Assembly (NCBI GenBank): GCA_964020155.1
Contig: OZ026548.1
Coordinates: 3,656,397 to 3,720,396 of the forward strand
Direction: 5' to 3'
DNA length: 64,000 nt
Source: Chondrilla cf. caribensis
Lineage: Eukaryota; Porifera; Demospongiae; Chondrillida; Chondrillidae
Part shown: positions 1 through 12,355 of the stretch, piece by piece
Layout of the letters: the number at the start of each line of letters is the position of its first letter
Numbering within the stretch: the first letter of the stretch is position 1
Program-made: the position numbers and the translations under genes
Notes under the pieces: model-generated
Database searches by the model: none
Told to the model about the DNA's origin: nothing
The model's input: the letters and a program-made list of their open reading frames with translations, nothing else

Positions 1-159
1 ACACTCCTCCACAACTCTGCCTTCGTTGTCATAGGACATACATCTATTTGCATGTATGTACATATATACTGTAGGTATATATTATATATACTGTACATAT
101 ATAAGGACACATACAACAGTTCATGTTCTGAATACATGTTCAAACATGTTCAGAATACT

Positions 160-850
160 ATCAACCTTTACAAGAGTTATTCATTGATGAAAGGATGGTG
201 AAATTGAAGGCCAGATCGCATTTTCGTCAATACATCCTAAACAAACCCACCAAATGGGGTTTAAGTTTTGGGTCCTTGCTGATCCAACAGGTTACACCCT
301 TGACTTTGATGTTTATTGTGGAAAGCGTAGAACAGTCCCTATATCGATACAAGGACTTGCAATATGATGTGGTCATGGAACTGGTACCTAGTATTCTTTG
401 ACAACTTTTACACGAGCCCCGAACTTGTCAAAGCACTCAAGGCACGAGGAATAGGAGCTACTGGAACTCTCCGAGTCACACGACATGGTGTACCTGAAGT
501 TGTTAGGCAGCTTGTAAACGTGCTAAATTGAAGAGATGTGCCAAGAGAGACTGGATACTATGTTCGAGAGGCAGGATCACCAAATGTTTACTGCTGCTGG
601 TGGGACAACAAGTGTGTTACTGTTTTGTCCAACAGCTACCCTGGGCATGCAGAAGGCACAGTTAGACGGAAATCAACAGATCGATCAGGATGGTTTTCAA
701 TGGCTGATGTCCCCCTCCCATCTGCAATCAAGTTTTACAACAAGTTTATGGGAGGGGTTGACTTGTCTGATTAACACATTGGGTATCATCGCATTTTACG
801 AAGTGACTTTAGGGAATCTGCTAAGCTTCTTTACTGGAGCAGAGTATCCC
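160..850 (+). pseudogene. piggyBac-family transposase pseudogene (partial)
   Basis: Conceptual translation in shifting frames gives the conserved core of a piggyBac (PGBD/DDE) transposase. It contains an Arg-Ser...Gln-Tyr-Ile-x-Asn-Lys-Pro segment near 215-250, a GYTLDFDVY segment near 290-320, and FDNFYTSPEL near 390-430 with one catalytic-type Asp. The FMGGVDLSD motif near 745-772 is followed directly by an in-frame stop where the family usually has Gln. At least two frame changes (about 255 and 345-390) and stops near 400, 530 and 772 break the reading frame. The N-terminus, most of the C-terminal region and the cysteine-rich end are not recognisable, and no terminal repeats were found. 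The window edge may cut off the 5' part. It is a dead copy, and the family call is firm because several motifs occur in the right order. Confidence 0.85.
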
Positions 851-1439
851 CCTTCTCTGGGTTTTGGTATTCCTGCATCTGTGAGATTCAACAGTGATTC
901 ACAATTCCCTTTAGCTTCTACCTGTGCCCTTGAACTTACTCTTCCCACCATGTATTACAACAATCCAGTTTTGTTCAGGGAAAAGTTCATCTATGGTGTG
1001 AAGAACCATGGAGGGTTGGTTTATTCTAATGAGTCATATTCAACTTTATATATTATGTATCACAGACACTACAAAATCGTGTCATGTTTGTAGCCTTTAT
1101 TTTGTGTTACATTTGATCTTCCGATTTTGATTGTATCAGTTTGATGGTTTCGATTTCCATTTGAAGATTATTTGCGTATGTGAAATGTTAATGGTTAGAA
1201 TGTAACATAATTATCACCTACGTCACGACTCACAGAGATTTGATTGCGCAATAATATCGTTCAGGCGACAAATTTCGCAAGAAATGACATGTTTTATGCG
1301 ACTTTGTAATGTTGAAATGTTATCAGGATACGATCAAACATTATATCCACTTGCATTAGGTGAAATTAAACTCATGTGCTAGAAAAACATATCGGATCAG
1401 GCCAAAAAGCGCCTATAACATCAACCATCTAAACAATAT

Positions 1440-2250
1440 CCCAAACTAACTATAGAAACGTCACACTAAATGGCTGCTAGGAAGGTCGTTTCTCAAAAAT
1501 CGTGTTAGGCGCATGAGTAGATGGCCTTTTTAGGGGCTGCCGCAGGCAGCCCCTATATTGTTTTCATTTCGACTTCCGGTATGTAACGCTCGTCCGATAG
1601 ATAGATATATATATATATATAATATGTTTTCCTACGCGTAACCGCAACAATGAATTTATATTAGAATTTATATTGCGCGAAATAAAGATGGCCGATTTTG
1701 AACGCCGACAATTTGAATTTGGGCTAGAATTCGTGCGCTGAAGCTTCACCGAACGTAATAACTTTAGCGAAGGTTCTTCTGAACCTAAGAAATACATGCA
1801 AGTAATTCGAGTGCGGGGGGCGGCAGCCCCACGAGTTTTTGAACTCGAATTACTTGTTCTTGTTGTTATATTTTATAACGATTAAGAACAGCATCGTCTA
1901 CAATCTGATGGTGAGGGAAAACATTATAAGCAGGTATGTTGAAGTTATGCAAACATTTCGCCGATTTTCCTTGCGTTTTTTGCGCATTTCAAGACATTTT
2001 CAGTTATAACTCCTGTATTTCAGCTTATAACATCTTCCCTCACGGCAGATCTTTAGATAATGATACATTCTTTCAATTGGTACCAATTTGGAAACCATCT
2101 GAGGCCATCTAGTCATGCGCAAAAAGCGATTTTTAGCCAAAAGTATAATATTTTTATGATGTGTTTATAGCTTCTTGGTAGAAGATATCGAATCAATTCT
2201 TTATTTAGACTTTAAAAGAATGTTGAAATTATTGGTACGAATGACAAAAA
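1440..2250 (-). repeat. Interspersed repeat family R1, copy 1 (interrupted)
   Basis: The stretch aligns by eye, in inverse orientation, with about 25550-25980. Shared tracts include the cAACGTCACAcTAAATGGC region, the tTTTCTCAAAAATsGTGTTAG region and the GTTGAAGTTAT region. Copy 1 is interrupted at about 1533-1870 by a separate GC-rich insertion. I see no coding potential. It is likely a non-autonomous element or an old repeat of unknown class. Confidence 0.6.
1533..1870. mobile_element. GC-rich inserted element inside R1, with terminal hairpins
   Basis: This segment is present in R1 copy 1 but absent from copy 2 (25550-25980), where the flanks are contiguous. It begins with a short palindrome (GGGGCTGC...GGCAGCCCC, about 1534-1554) and ends with a perfect 14-bp inverted repeat, CAAGTAATTCGAGT at 1799-1812 and its complement at 1843-1856. 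The second hairpin encloses another GGCAGCCCC block. A related CAAGTAATTCGAGT occurs near 13194, with a partial version near 49136, so the motif recurs in this genome. It is probably a MITE, with target-site duplication unresolved. Confidence 0.5.
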
Positions 2251-3458
2251 CTATCCATCAGTATTCCTTCGCGTATTTCCTTAAGTGTCTGTATCCACTG
2301 TAGCCCCAGCAGAGGTACTTAAGTTGTAAGATGGTATGTTTCTGTATAAAACAATACAATTGTATACTAACTCTCACTCAGCATTTTTATTATAACTATC
2401 AATGGGTTGCTAGGCAATAAATGAACATATTTTAATAACAATTACAGGTGTACAAATTCATAGAATAGAGAGTAGGCCATAAATTACCATACCAATTGCA
2501 GCATACTAGGTGGGTGGGACTGTACATATGTACAAGCTGTTGTGGATGAGCTCCCAAACTACCAATGCTGAATTGTGAATACACTATACAACAAAGTTAC
2601 ATGTATACTCACTTTGAGATAGCAATGGTGCTGATGTGAAATTAGGAAGCTGCAACACATTCACATCAGATGACGCCAGTGTATTTTTACACTATGTACA
2701 GAGAAAATATATGTATCTACTGTACATGGGTGTGTATGTACTATCATGGACACCTATAGTCAATAGTGTACATTAAGATTATACACGCATACAAGCATAT
2801 ACAGTACTTACTGAGTATGTATGTAACCATTTTGTATTACATAACACTTCTAAAAATAAGTACACAACACATTTATATAATAATATAATAAAATATATAA
2901 TATTCTACACGTGTGCACATATGGAATGTACAGATTGGTGTATTGCATAATATACACACAATTTTTTCCCCAATTTCTGTTTTGGCTGTAAGCATGAAAC
3001 ATGTACACAAAGGTAGCACTGCACACACAAACCTTGTCCAACAATTCAAGCACTATTTTGTCATCCTTCTTGTCTCCGTAAAGTTGGGCCAAACACCAAA
3101 ACACTACAATAAAGAGGCATATCCTGCATCTTTTATGGTACTGTAAGTACCAGCAAGTATTTTATGTATTATGTCAACCTTGTACCTCATGGAGTAGCAG
3201 GTATATAGTCTGGTTAAAAACTCTGCTTGTACAGTTTGACATACAACAGTACATGATGTTTGTGTCCATGTGGTGACTAACATCTAATGGAGAGCATAAG
3301 TCCCTTAGGAGCCATCCACGGCAATGTCCCTTGAAGAAACGAGATGGACTTGACCAGCAGTTCCTCCCCCCTGGGGGGGAATAAGAATTGTTGAGCTACT
3401 GATAAGAAATACTTAGTGACACGTAGTACATTGGGGTATACATTTGTATGAGATATAT

Positions 3459-6141
3459 GTGGGCTTCCACGCGAAAACCAGGGTTCGACCCGTTTCCGGT
3501 ATTTTTCAGTACGCGCATTTTTGTATAACGTGATAATAATTTCTAATTTCCTGCGGATATGTCCATGAGTAGTTTGAGCGGCTAGAATACGACTAGTATA
3601 CGGTTTTCTACATTCATTAAGGTCTCTAAATCCGTTTGAAGCGTGTAAATCTGACATTTCTATCAAAAGTTACGAACGAAAATGTCTTACCATAAGAGAA
3701 ATTCGCTTGAAGAAACGTTAGCTCAGTTAGAAAGAGAGTTTGAAGAAGTAGATTGTGATTATACGGGCCCCAGGATAGACGAAGAAGGATGTACCGATGA
3801 TGAAGACGATGTTGAGCTTTTTCCTATTGCCGTTTCTTCTACGGAAGGAAGCAGGAACGACAGTAATACTCACGAAGATGTTATGATCACCGATAGCCCT
3901 GGATTTACGGTTGAACCAAGCGGTAACAGCGTCAATCCAGGAATAGCTCCAAACACTACAGTTCAAGAAACCAGAAACATCGATATGCAGCGAGTAGAAG
4001 ACTTTTCACGGGATAACTCTGTTGTAATAGAAAGAAGCATCGAGGATAAGCGCGAGGAGTCTCTTATCGATGAATTTCTGGCAAAAACGTGTGGATGTCA
4101 GTTGGGAAGTCTCAAGTCCCCTTGTTCTACTGTTGTTTCTCACAAAACTATAGTGCAAACGAGAAACAATTGCCACCAAATGAGTGCTAAAGAGTTGGAT
4201 TTAGTCATCATGTCTCAATTGAATGCACTAAGGACTCATGTTGATGATAAGCCATCATCCTCTGGAGCGCATATGGAATTTCGACCGACAACTAAGTACT
4301 TCATTCATGGTATACCCATATGTCAGAAGATGTTCTGTTTTCTACACACGGTTGGGAAATTTCGTCTGGAGAGTTTATCAACATGGGTTACAAGAAATGG
4401 TGTCACCGAAAGGATGCATGGCAACACCAAGCACTCGCCTCACAATGCAATGTCTTCTGAGCATGTCAGGTTTCTAACAGAATTTATTAAGAATATTGCC
4501 AGCACGCATGGACTCCCCCTGCCTGGGCGATTACCCAATCATGAACAGAAGGTTCTTCTGTTGCCATCTGATATGTCTAAACTGGAAGTCTATCATAAGT
4601 ACAAGACAGCATGTTCCCAGGCCAATTTCTCTCCTATTGGCAAGAGTAAATTCTATTCTGTGTGGAAAGAGGCTTTACCTTTCATTGGTACCATGAAACC
4701 AGCTACAGATCTGTGCTTCGATTGCCAACAGAACATCACAAGAATATCACGTTCTGCCCACCTCCCCGTTGAAGAGAAATCTCAAAGATTACAGGCTGCA
4801 GAAGCACATCTTACTTTAGCCAGAGCTGAACGCCAGAATTACAACCAGCAGATTGAGGCAGCCAGAGATACATATGTACCAGGGCAGCGACCATCAGTCA
4901 TGCACTACAGTTTTGACTATGCCCAGCAAGTCCATTTTCCAAACAACCCTCAACAACCTGGTCCGGCTTACTTCCTTTCAGCTCGCAAGTGTCAGATTTT
5001 TGGTGTTACTTGTGAACCAACTGGGAAGCAAGTAAACTATCTTCTTGACGAAGGGGAGACAATTGGCAAGGGTGCCAATGCTACAGTTAGTTTGCTGAAC
5101 CACTTTCTCGACAATCATGGCCTAAAAGAGGACAACATGTTTCTTCATGCAGACAATTGTGTAGGCCAGAATAAGAACAATGTGCTGATTCAGTATCTCC
5201 TCTTCCGCACCCTAATGGGACATCACAAATCTATTACTCTGTCATTCATGTTACCTGGGCATACCAAATTTGCCCCAGATAGGCATTTTGGGTTGCTGAA
5301 GAAGACCTATCGGCGGACATACGTGGAGACAATGGGGTGCCTTGAGCGAGTTGTGCAAAAGTCATCGTATATTGGAGCCAACATTCCGCAACGTGTCAAG
5401 GGACCTACAGGGGAAGATCTGGTGCACTACTATGATTGGAAGAAATTTTTTGAGCAATATTTCAAGAGTCTCCCTGGAATTACAACCTACCATGTGTTTC
5501 GTGCAACCCATGACCATCCAGGGACAATATTTGTCCGTGAACATTCACAGAAACCAGAGATAGCAGTTAATCTGTTGAAGACCCAGCCACGGCCATCTGA
5601 CTTTCCATCACAGATGATTCCCAGCAAGATTGATCTTGCTCGGCAGTGGTACCTTTATGAGAAGATTAGACCCTTTTGTGCATCTACTTTAGGTAAGGAT
5701 CTCACTTGTCCTAAGCCTACCCAGAGCAAGCCAGCATCAGAACCACCTCAAAACACCGAGAATCCAACTGGATTGCCAGTTAAACGTTCCTGCTCTGTAT
5801 GCAAGCAGCCAGGACATACTAAACGTACTTGTCCTAAACTGCAGTAGTAATGTAGCATGTTTTTGCTTCTAATGTAATCATTTTATTGTTATTATTCCTT
5901 ATTTTATGTACTTATTGATATTATAATACTTGATTTGAATATTCTAATAAGGTTATGAATATTTAAATAGCCTAATGAATTATTAATGAGTTTACATTTT
6001 GGCTTCAAATCTGCGCAGTAAGAAATGGGAATGGGGATCTAACATCACTCATAGATGCATCTCGCATAGATGATGCGAGATCTGCAGTATCTCAATTTTG
6101 AGAAAATATGCCCGAACCCTGGTTTTCCCGTGGAAGCCCAC
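3459..6141 (+). mobile_element. Complete DNA transposon with 29-bp TIRs (Sola-like?)
   Basis: Terminal inverted repeats of 29 bp (3459-3487 and 6113-6141, beginning GTGGGCTTCCACG) match with one mismatch. They enclose a single intact ORF at 3682-5847. The flanks carry ATAT at 3455-3458 and 6142-6145. The duplicated locus in copy B has the unoccupied sequence with one ATAT at 42036-42039, continuous on both sides. A 4-bp AT-rich duplication would fit the Sola superfamily. Because the TIR ends in palindromic bases, 2-bp TA is also formally possible. The element lies in an intron of the CABIN1-like copy A, opposite to it in orientation. Confidence 0.92.
3682..5847 (+). CDS. Putative transposase, RNase H/DDE-like, C-terminal zinc knuckle
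   Basis: Uninterrupted 721-residue ORF. The N-terminal ~130 residues are acidic and low in order. The middle contains a Cys-rich stretch (CQKMFCFLHTVGK near residue 215). A putative catalytic core follows, with YSFDYAQQ near 410, HADNCVGQNKNN near 490 and GHTKFAPDRHFGLLKK near 530. The Asp in each is a candidate metal ligand. This combination matches a widespread invertebrate family often labelled DUF7869-like, and I infer it is a transposase because it is the sole gene between matched TIRs. The last 20 residues form a CCHC knuckle (Cys-x2-Cys-x4-His-x4-Cys, with CSVCKQPGHTKRTC). The ATG at 3682 is the first in frame and lies about 220 bp inside the left TIR. There are no stops or frameshifts, so it could still encode an active enzyme. 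The superfamily (Sola) is a hypothesis. Confidence 0.85.
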   Translation: MSYHKRNSLEETLAQLEREFEEVDCDYTGPRIDEEGCTDDEDDVELFPIAVSSTEGSRNDSNTHEDVMITDSPGFTVEPSGNSVNPGIAPNTTVQETRNIDMQRVEDFSRDNSVVIERSIEDKREESLIDEFLAKTCGCQLGSLKSPCSTVVSHKTIVQTRNNCHQMSAKELDLVIMSQLNALRTHVDDKPSSSGAHMEFRPTTKYFIHGIPICQKMFCFLHTVGKFRLESLSTWVTRNGVTERMHGNTKHSPHNAMSSEHVRFLTEFIKNIASTHGLPLPGRLPNHEQKVLLLPSDMSKLEVYHKYKTACSQANFSPIGKSKFYSVWKEALPFIGTMKPATDLCFDCQQNITRISRSAHLPVEEKSQRLQAAEAHLTLARAERQNYNQQIEAARDTYVPGQRPSVMHYSFDYAQQVHFPNNPQQPGPAYFLSARKCQIFGVTCEPTGKQVNYLLDEGETIGKGANATVSLLNHFLDNHGLKEDNMFLHADNCVGQNKNNVLIQYLLFRTLMGHHKSITLSFMLPGHTKFAPDRHFGLLKKTYRRTYVETMGCLERVVQKSSYIGANIPQRVKGPTGEDLVHYYDWKKFFEQYFKSLPGITTYHVFRATHDHPGTIFVREHSQKPEIAVNLLKTQPRPSDFPSQMIPSKIDLARQWYLYEKIRPFCASTLGKDLTCPKPTQSKPASEPPQNTENPTGLPVKRSCSVCKQPGHTKRTCPKLQ

Positions 6142-9100
6142 ATATGTGAAGGGGTAACCTTTTTCAAGAAATAGGTACTGTTTGAAGCTATGGTGCATAT
6201 GGAGAGTAGAATTGGGAGAATTACAAATACATACTATATACGTTCAAGCATGACTTGATCCATGACTACCTGTATAGTACATGTACGTATAATAGGTACT
6301 ACACTAACTCACCCTTTACCATCAAACTGTTTCTTTTTCTTATGATCTGTCCACAATTCCACAAATAGCAACAAGAAACTACCGATTTCCAAACAATACT
6401 GCTCTTCAGTTTCCTCCAAAGGACTAGCAGAGTACAAACCATGGAGTGATTTTGAATGTGTAACAATTCTCAAGGAACACATCACATACCCTCAATGACT
6501 ATAAAAATACAATTGATAAACTCTTGCTTCAACTCTTTAGACCTACAGTTACAATAAAAAGAACAGTTAATATGCCTATCACATATGCACTATTTGCATG
6601 ACATTGTGCATATGCAAGAAGACATGTATTCAAAGTTACCCTCTGCTCATCCAATATGCAGCTATACAGTATGCATGTACAGTGTATACTGCTGCAAAGG
6701 TACATTCTGTACACATTAACACAGCATATATTATGAATTATTTCTTGTTCGCGTATATTGTACATAAAGTGTACAATCTCCAACAACACACATGTACATA
6801 CATCTGGTGTGGGCTGCAGTAGTGTTTGCAGTACATGGGAAATGTGTTAAAACAAGTGACTCTGTGACTCACCACAACATGTCCCACTTCTTTGACAAGT
6901 GCAGGACGCAGTGAAACATCAGATCAACAACACCTCTACGTATGTGGTAGCAACACCATAATCCAGTCACATACATTAGCACTATGTACTATGTAGCACT
7001 ATGTTCAAGATGTTAACATATGATGGAGACCCCTTGGTTTCACAATACCTGTTATTTCGAAGATCTTCAACAAATTTTGGCACTTCTACTAGTTCATTCT
7101 CGTGAATTCTCTTCACCGTTCTTTCTGCTGGTTGGCCAAAATCCAAATATATATCTCAACTTCATAGAAGTACATTCATTCACAGGGTCAACTCACCATG
7201 AGTGGTGTCATCAGAAACATCATCTCTGTACGGGAAGGAAACACACAGTTTGTACACGACATTAAGTATGTACATTTTCATGTAATGGATATGTACATAT
7301 GTGGTCCAAATATTATAGTAAGATTTATGCAAATTACTTGTACTCCATAATGACAGTGTTCCCCCGAGAAAAAAATAAAGGAGGGGGGAGGGGATCACTA
7401 TGAATGTTTTGATGTATAATTATCAATATTGCTTTAACACTTAACACAATGATATTATAAATCTTTATTCTAACAAAATTGTTGTCACAGAACAGAGAAT
7501 AAAGGTGGGGAGGGGGGTGCCCCCCTTTGGGGGAAACCCTGATAATGACTTCGTTGGAGTACTGAAACGAGTACAACTTCAAAAAAAATGATAGTACATA
7601 CACTGTACATGCTACCTTATATGGAACATAAGAACTACCACTAAGGTAGTGAGTGTGTTAGTAGCATTATGATAGCAGGCACCTGGTAGTCTATTGAAAT
7701 TTAGAAATAACTACAGTCTGGTAAAACATAAACCCAAGTCCCACAAACTGTACACATAATATACATAAGCAACTTCAACGTTTAACAGTATGTCAAAAAT
7801 AGTATACACTGTACATTACATAAGAAATAAACTACAGTTACATAGATCATGAGAGTGAAGCCATATAGAGGCAGAGCCAACATAATAGTGTTACAAAAGG
7901 GCAGTATTTACTATGTATGTAATTGCGTTGTATCATCACAACATGGAGGTGTTAAAAACAAACAGTGAGCAGTGTGTCTGACCCGATGTACATCTGTGGG
8001 ACTATAGGATATATACACCAAATGTGTTGTGATGAGGGACACATACATACATGTAGCACAAACACATACGTACTTCATATGTTTGTGATGGTCCATCAAA
8101 CAAGGCAAATTTGTCCAATCTTCAATATCCAACCTGCAGACAAGATTTAGTCAGCACAGACACAAACGTGCAACATTGGTATGAACCTACTTCATATGGG
8201 GAGGAATAAAATTCTTGATTTTTTCCCATACACTTGACAATTCAACAGATTTTCTTGTGGGTTTTACCTGCAGTACATTGGACATGTGTACAATGTACAG
8301 TGGGGAATGCAACAATTCCTCCCAAAGACCAGCCTACACTTACTCTTGAAGATCTTCGCTTTGGTATGTAGTCAACTGGAAAATCGGGGATTCTTCGTTT
8401 CACTCCTACTTTCACATCTGCTTCACTATCCTTTCCAGCCAAATCACTGGCTATAGGAATACACAGTTACATGCATAGATCAGGATGAATGTATGTACAC
8501 TATTCAGAGAGTAACAGAGGCCATTGGTTGGCTCAATGTTCTGAGCACTCACCACTTTCTTGCACGGAATCCATGTCACTTTCATCCATTTCAACACACT
8601 CTGTTGAGCACAAACAACACGTTTAGACAGATACAATGCTTTTATACTGTATGCTATACAATTCTATCACCTTTCTCAAGATCAGTGTAATCAAACATGG
8701 ACTCCAAAGGAATGTGGGTATGTAGAGAGGACTGTAAGAACAGTATAAAAGATCGTACATACTGTATATGTACTGTATGTACCCATTGCATGGTCTTATG
8801 ACCATAAACTTTGCAGTAACAAGGGAACCAAACCTTATCAGCAATGCAGTGTCTGTACACCTGTTGTAGGTGTCTGCCAACATCCAGCCAATGGGGTTGG
8901 GTGAGTTTGACATCAATTGATGGTGATTTGCTAGTTGGAATGGGTTCCACATGCTCTCTACTACGCAATAAGTGTACATCCTCCATAACCTGCACATGGA
9001 ACACACGTTGGACATTATGAAATCCCAGCAGAATACAAGCTGGAATTTGTAATTACATACGTAGCTAAACATGGTACGTCATGATTTAGTACATACAATA

Positions 9101-9356
9101 CAATCTCAGTGTTGTTAAACAGTGTACACAAACATACAGTACCTTGTTATATGCACCGGGTGTAGGTTGGCTAGAATACCTGAACAGACATACGTATGTA
9201 AAAGTAAATAGTCTAGTTACAGATAACATACATGGTATTATTAACAATATCCTTGTACACTGTCAACATTTACCTGTCACTTATGAAGTGCAGTGACAGG
9301 TGATATGGGACTACTCCTACACCCTACACCACTAGGTGCAGTCGCCTGACTTACAG

Positions 9357-9374
9357 TACACACACACACGCATG

Positions 9375-9452
<78 letters not shown>
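9357..9452. repeat. (CA)n microsatellite, copy A
   Basis: About 90 bp of almost pure CA dinucleotide in an intron of the CABIN1-like gene, shared with copy B at 45071-45144. It abuts a small exon-like segment (about 9455-9490) whose putative minus-strand donor would run straight into the (GT)n tract. Open frames across it are repeat artefacts. Confidence 0.95.
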
Positions 9453-9453
<1 letters not shown>

Positions 9454-10462
9454 CTTTTGATACGGATGAAGCTCTTGGTTCTCCTTACACACTCACTGTG
9501 ACCAATATCACAGCCATTACATCACCTTATTGCAATCCACAGCATACTGTATACATGGGGCATACATACTGCATAGGGTATACCCATTGCATAAGGTACA
9601 CACTTACACTGTGCATACAGTACGTACTTTCAGATTTCACTCTGTCCATGACACAAGTATGGTCTTTCCTTCACAATCCACTGAATGTAACATATACCTA
9701 CACACAGTAGACATAAAGACAAAGACATGATCCTAGGTTAGCATGCGTACATATATGGTGTAGGTACGTCTACTGTATATGAATGTACATACATGTACAT
9801 GTACATGTACACACATACGTATATGCCTGTATTTATGAATGCATGCATGCACATATGTACTGTAAAAACACATACTGTAAGTTCATACCCATACACATAC
9901 GGTACATATGAATCAGATTATGTAACTGCAGTCTGACTTGTACCTTCTTCGAAGTCATCCTTCACCTCCAAGGCAACCAATAATAGCTTCAGACAAGCTA
10001 CAGACAAAGGACAGGACATGACAAACTACATAGGGACATATGTGTCATGATAGGTTGGTAGTATAACTAATATATATGTACGAATGTAAATAATACATTT
10101 GATGACAGTGAAATTAGTAATTTGATGTACGCACTTTCTCAAACAGATTACATAAGAAAAAGTAGCATATAACATAAAGTAAATAGTACACAATTTTATG
10201 TGTGATTTCCCCCACAACACATGCTCATACCTGGGTAGTCCTCAATGCTGAACAGCAGCCTGCACAGAGTGCTCAAACTGGGCCAATGAGAGGGACTGAG
10301 GTGGACGTTCTAAATATAAGCAATAAGTCAAACATTAACAGTATTTCAATACCTCAACTACCACCTTGCACATGAGAATTGGGGAACACTGATACCTTGG
10401 AAGTACATTAGTACACCGACGTCGTATTGCTACAACTCCATCTTCACCAATACTGTAGTACG

Positions 10463-10791
10463 TACCGTGCAAGGAGTGTCAAGGTGGCAGGAATAGCAGT
10501 GCATGTAATAAGCACCAAGGACCTAGTACCTAGATGACCTGGATGTAGTACATACAGTGAATACTCATTAATCCGCCGCAATTCATTTTCAAAGATTATG
10601 GTGGATTAACGATTTTGGTGGATTAATTGGATATTCAATGGTACTTGTACATTATATTGGTACTGGGAATTGTGGCGGATTAAAAGGTTTGGCGGATAAA
10701 GCGGTGGCAGATTAATGAGAATTTACTGTACCGTGCAAGGAGTGTCAAGGTGGCAGGAATAGCAGTGCATGCAATAAGCACCAAGGACCTT
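10463..10791. repeat. Locally duplicated ~62-bp segment flanking a MITE
   Basis: A tract of about 62 bp beginning ACCGTGCAAGGAGTGTCAAG and ending near AAGCACCAAGGACCT occurs twice, at about 10463-10525 and 10730-10791, with the MITE 10555-10728 between. Copy B has this tract once (about 46746-46804) and no MITE. Confidence 0.8.
10555..10728. mobile_element. Tigger/pogo-type MITE
   Basis: 174 bp with imperfect TIRs (CAGTGAATACTCATTAATCC at the left, complement of CAGTAAATTCTCATTAATCT at the right) and TA at both flanks. It is rich in GGATTAA/GCGGATTAA motifs. A diverged relative lies at 58840-59020. It is absent from the equivalent place in copy B, so it was inserted after, or lost since, the duplication. 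It has no coding capacity. Confidence 0.8.
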
Positions 10792-12355
10792 GGTCATATG
10801 TACTTTAGCAATACAGAGCTGCATCAAGTTCTGGATAATCCACAATTTGACTATTTGATGTATTTACTGTAAATATGAGTGTAAGTGTATACTCAGTTCA
10901 TATGATGTACATAAAGCATAGCAATGTACTCTCCCTAACAAAAGCCTTACATATTAAAAGGATTTAATATATAAGCCCTTTATCCTTGCATTGCAGACAC
11001 AGTTGAAATGTAGTTGTATCCAATGATAGGACATCAAATTACATGTACGTAAATACTAAACTTTAACAGTGTGTCTGCATCATAACATTACATCCTTAGA
11101 ATTGTAACTACAATGAGCAGTTAATTACTTGAAAACAATGAGTCAGTTCAGAGACTTACTTGTTCCAGAGCCTGTCTAGCAACCATGAAGTCGCCCAACC
11201 TCATAGCGGTGGAGGCCAAATGATGCAGTAGAGTCACATCAGTGTTGTCCAGCTGGCATGCTTGTAGGAAGTGGCTGAGAGCAGTCTTGTCATCAGATTC
11301 TTCCAAGGATATCAATCCGAGATTCTTCAAACAGGAATACTCCAATTTGAGTGACACTCTATCCAAAGGTGTACCCTTGCTATTCTGTTGGAGAGGAAAA
11401 GCGGCTACTAGTGCATTGCACATATACCAACATTGAAATATAATTTGAAAGGCCTAACGTTAATAATTAGATATGGATTGAGTGGTTCATGGATAATTTG
11501 GAAGGAAACTTCATAGTCAATAAAGGATTATTTGTGGTGAGAAGGCTTGATTACAAACTTTACATTAATCACATACAACATTCAGAAATTCAACTTGTGT
11601 AAAAGATCCAAAGAGTAGTAAAATAACGAGAATGATGATCTGTATGTAGTGTAAATCCCAGTGTCCTACATGCACCCTGCCAATCATTAGCATTAACACA
11701 TGTAAGAGCATATAAATGCATTGTCAGTAGCCCCAGGGTATACAGGACACCAACACAAGGTAACCACGGCACCCTCAACCAGGAAGGCACTCACCTCTGG
11801 ATCCCCTACGTGCTTGGCTCTTGAATCAGTTATGAAAGGTGACTTCAAAAGTGCACCAAATGAATCTTTTGCTGAACCAAGGTTCCCTTCATTGAGGTGC
11901 TTTAGTCCATCTAAATGCAGCTGAACAGCCCTGGCTTCCTGCATGGATGTACATGAGTTGCAAATACTAACATTACAAAAGCAATCACTGGCAGTGGAAG
12001 ATGATAACACAAGGACAGACTAGAGGCATTTATTTTCTGCCACATAAAAGAATGAGTGGTGACTCTTATATTCTATTCATAGGCAATATTTTGTGAAACA
12101 GTTTTATATGAGTGGTGTATATAGGGCCTCCCTTTCATTTTCATGTCATCCCCACATAATAGAGTGCTAACCCACACTATGATAGTGATGGAGCTCATTT
12201 TTAAGGATTGTGTACTGTGTTTCTTTTTCTTGTCCCTCTGCTACTGATTCCACTGAGTACAGCAGTAATGCATATACAGTACAGTTCGCTTAGTAAGTAA
12301 CTTCACTCAGTCCTAGTTCATGTCACTACGTCCACCAGTACTGACTGTAAGCCTT

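Noticed and set aside
3478..3492. GGGTTCGACCC resembling a tRNA T-loop/B box
   Set aside because: It is part of the transposon TIR, with no cloverleaf, A box or acceptor stem around it.
3277..3666. 129-codon minus-strand ORF as one gene
   Set aside because: It crosses the left end of the inserted transposon. Only 3285-3375 is a plausible CABIN1-like exon.
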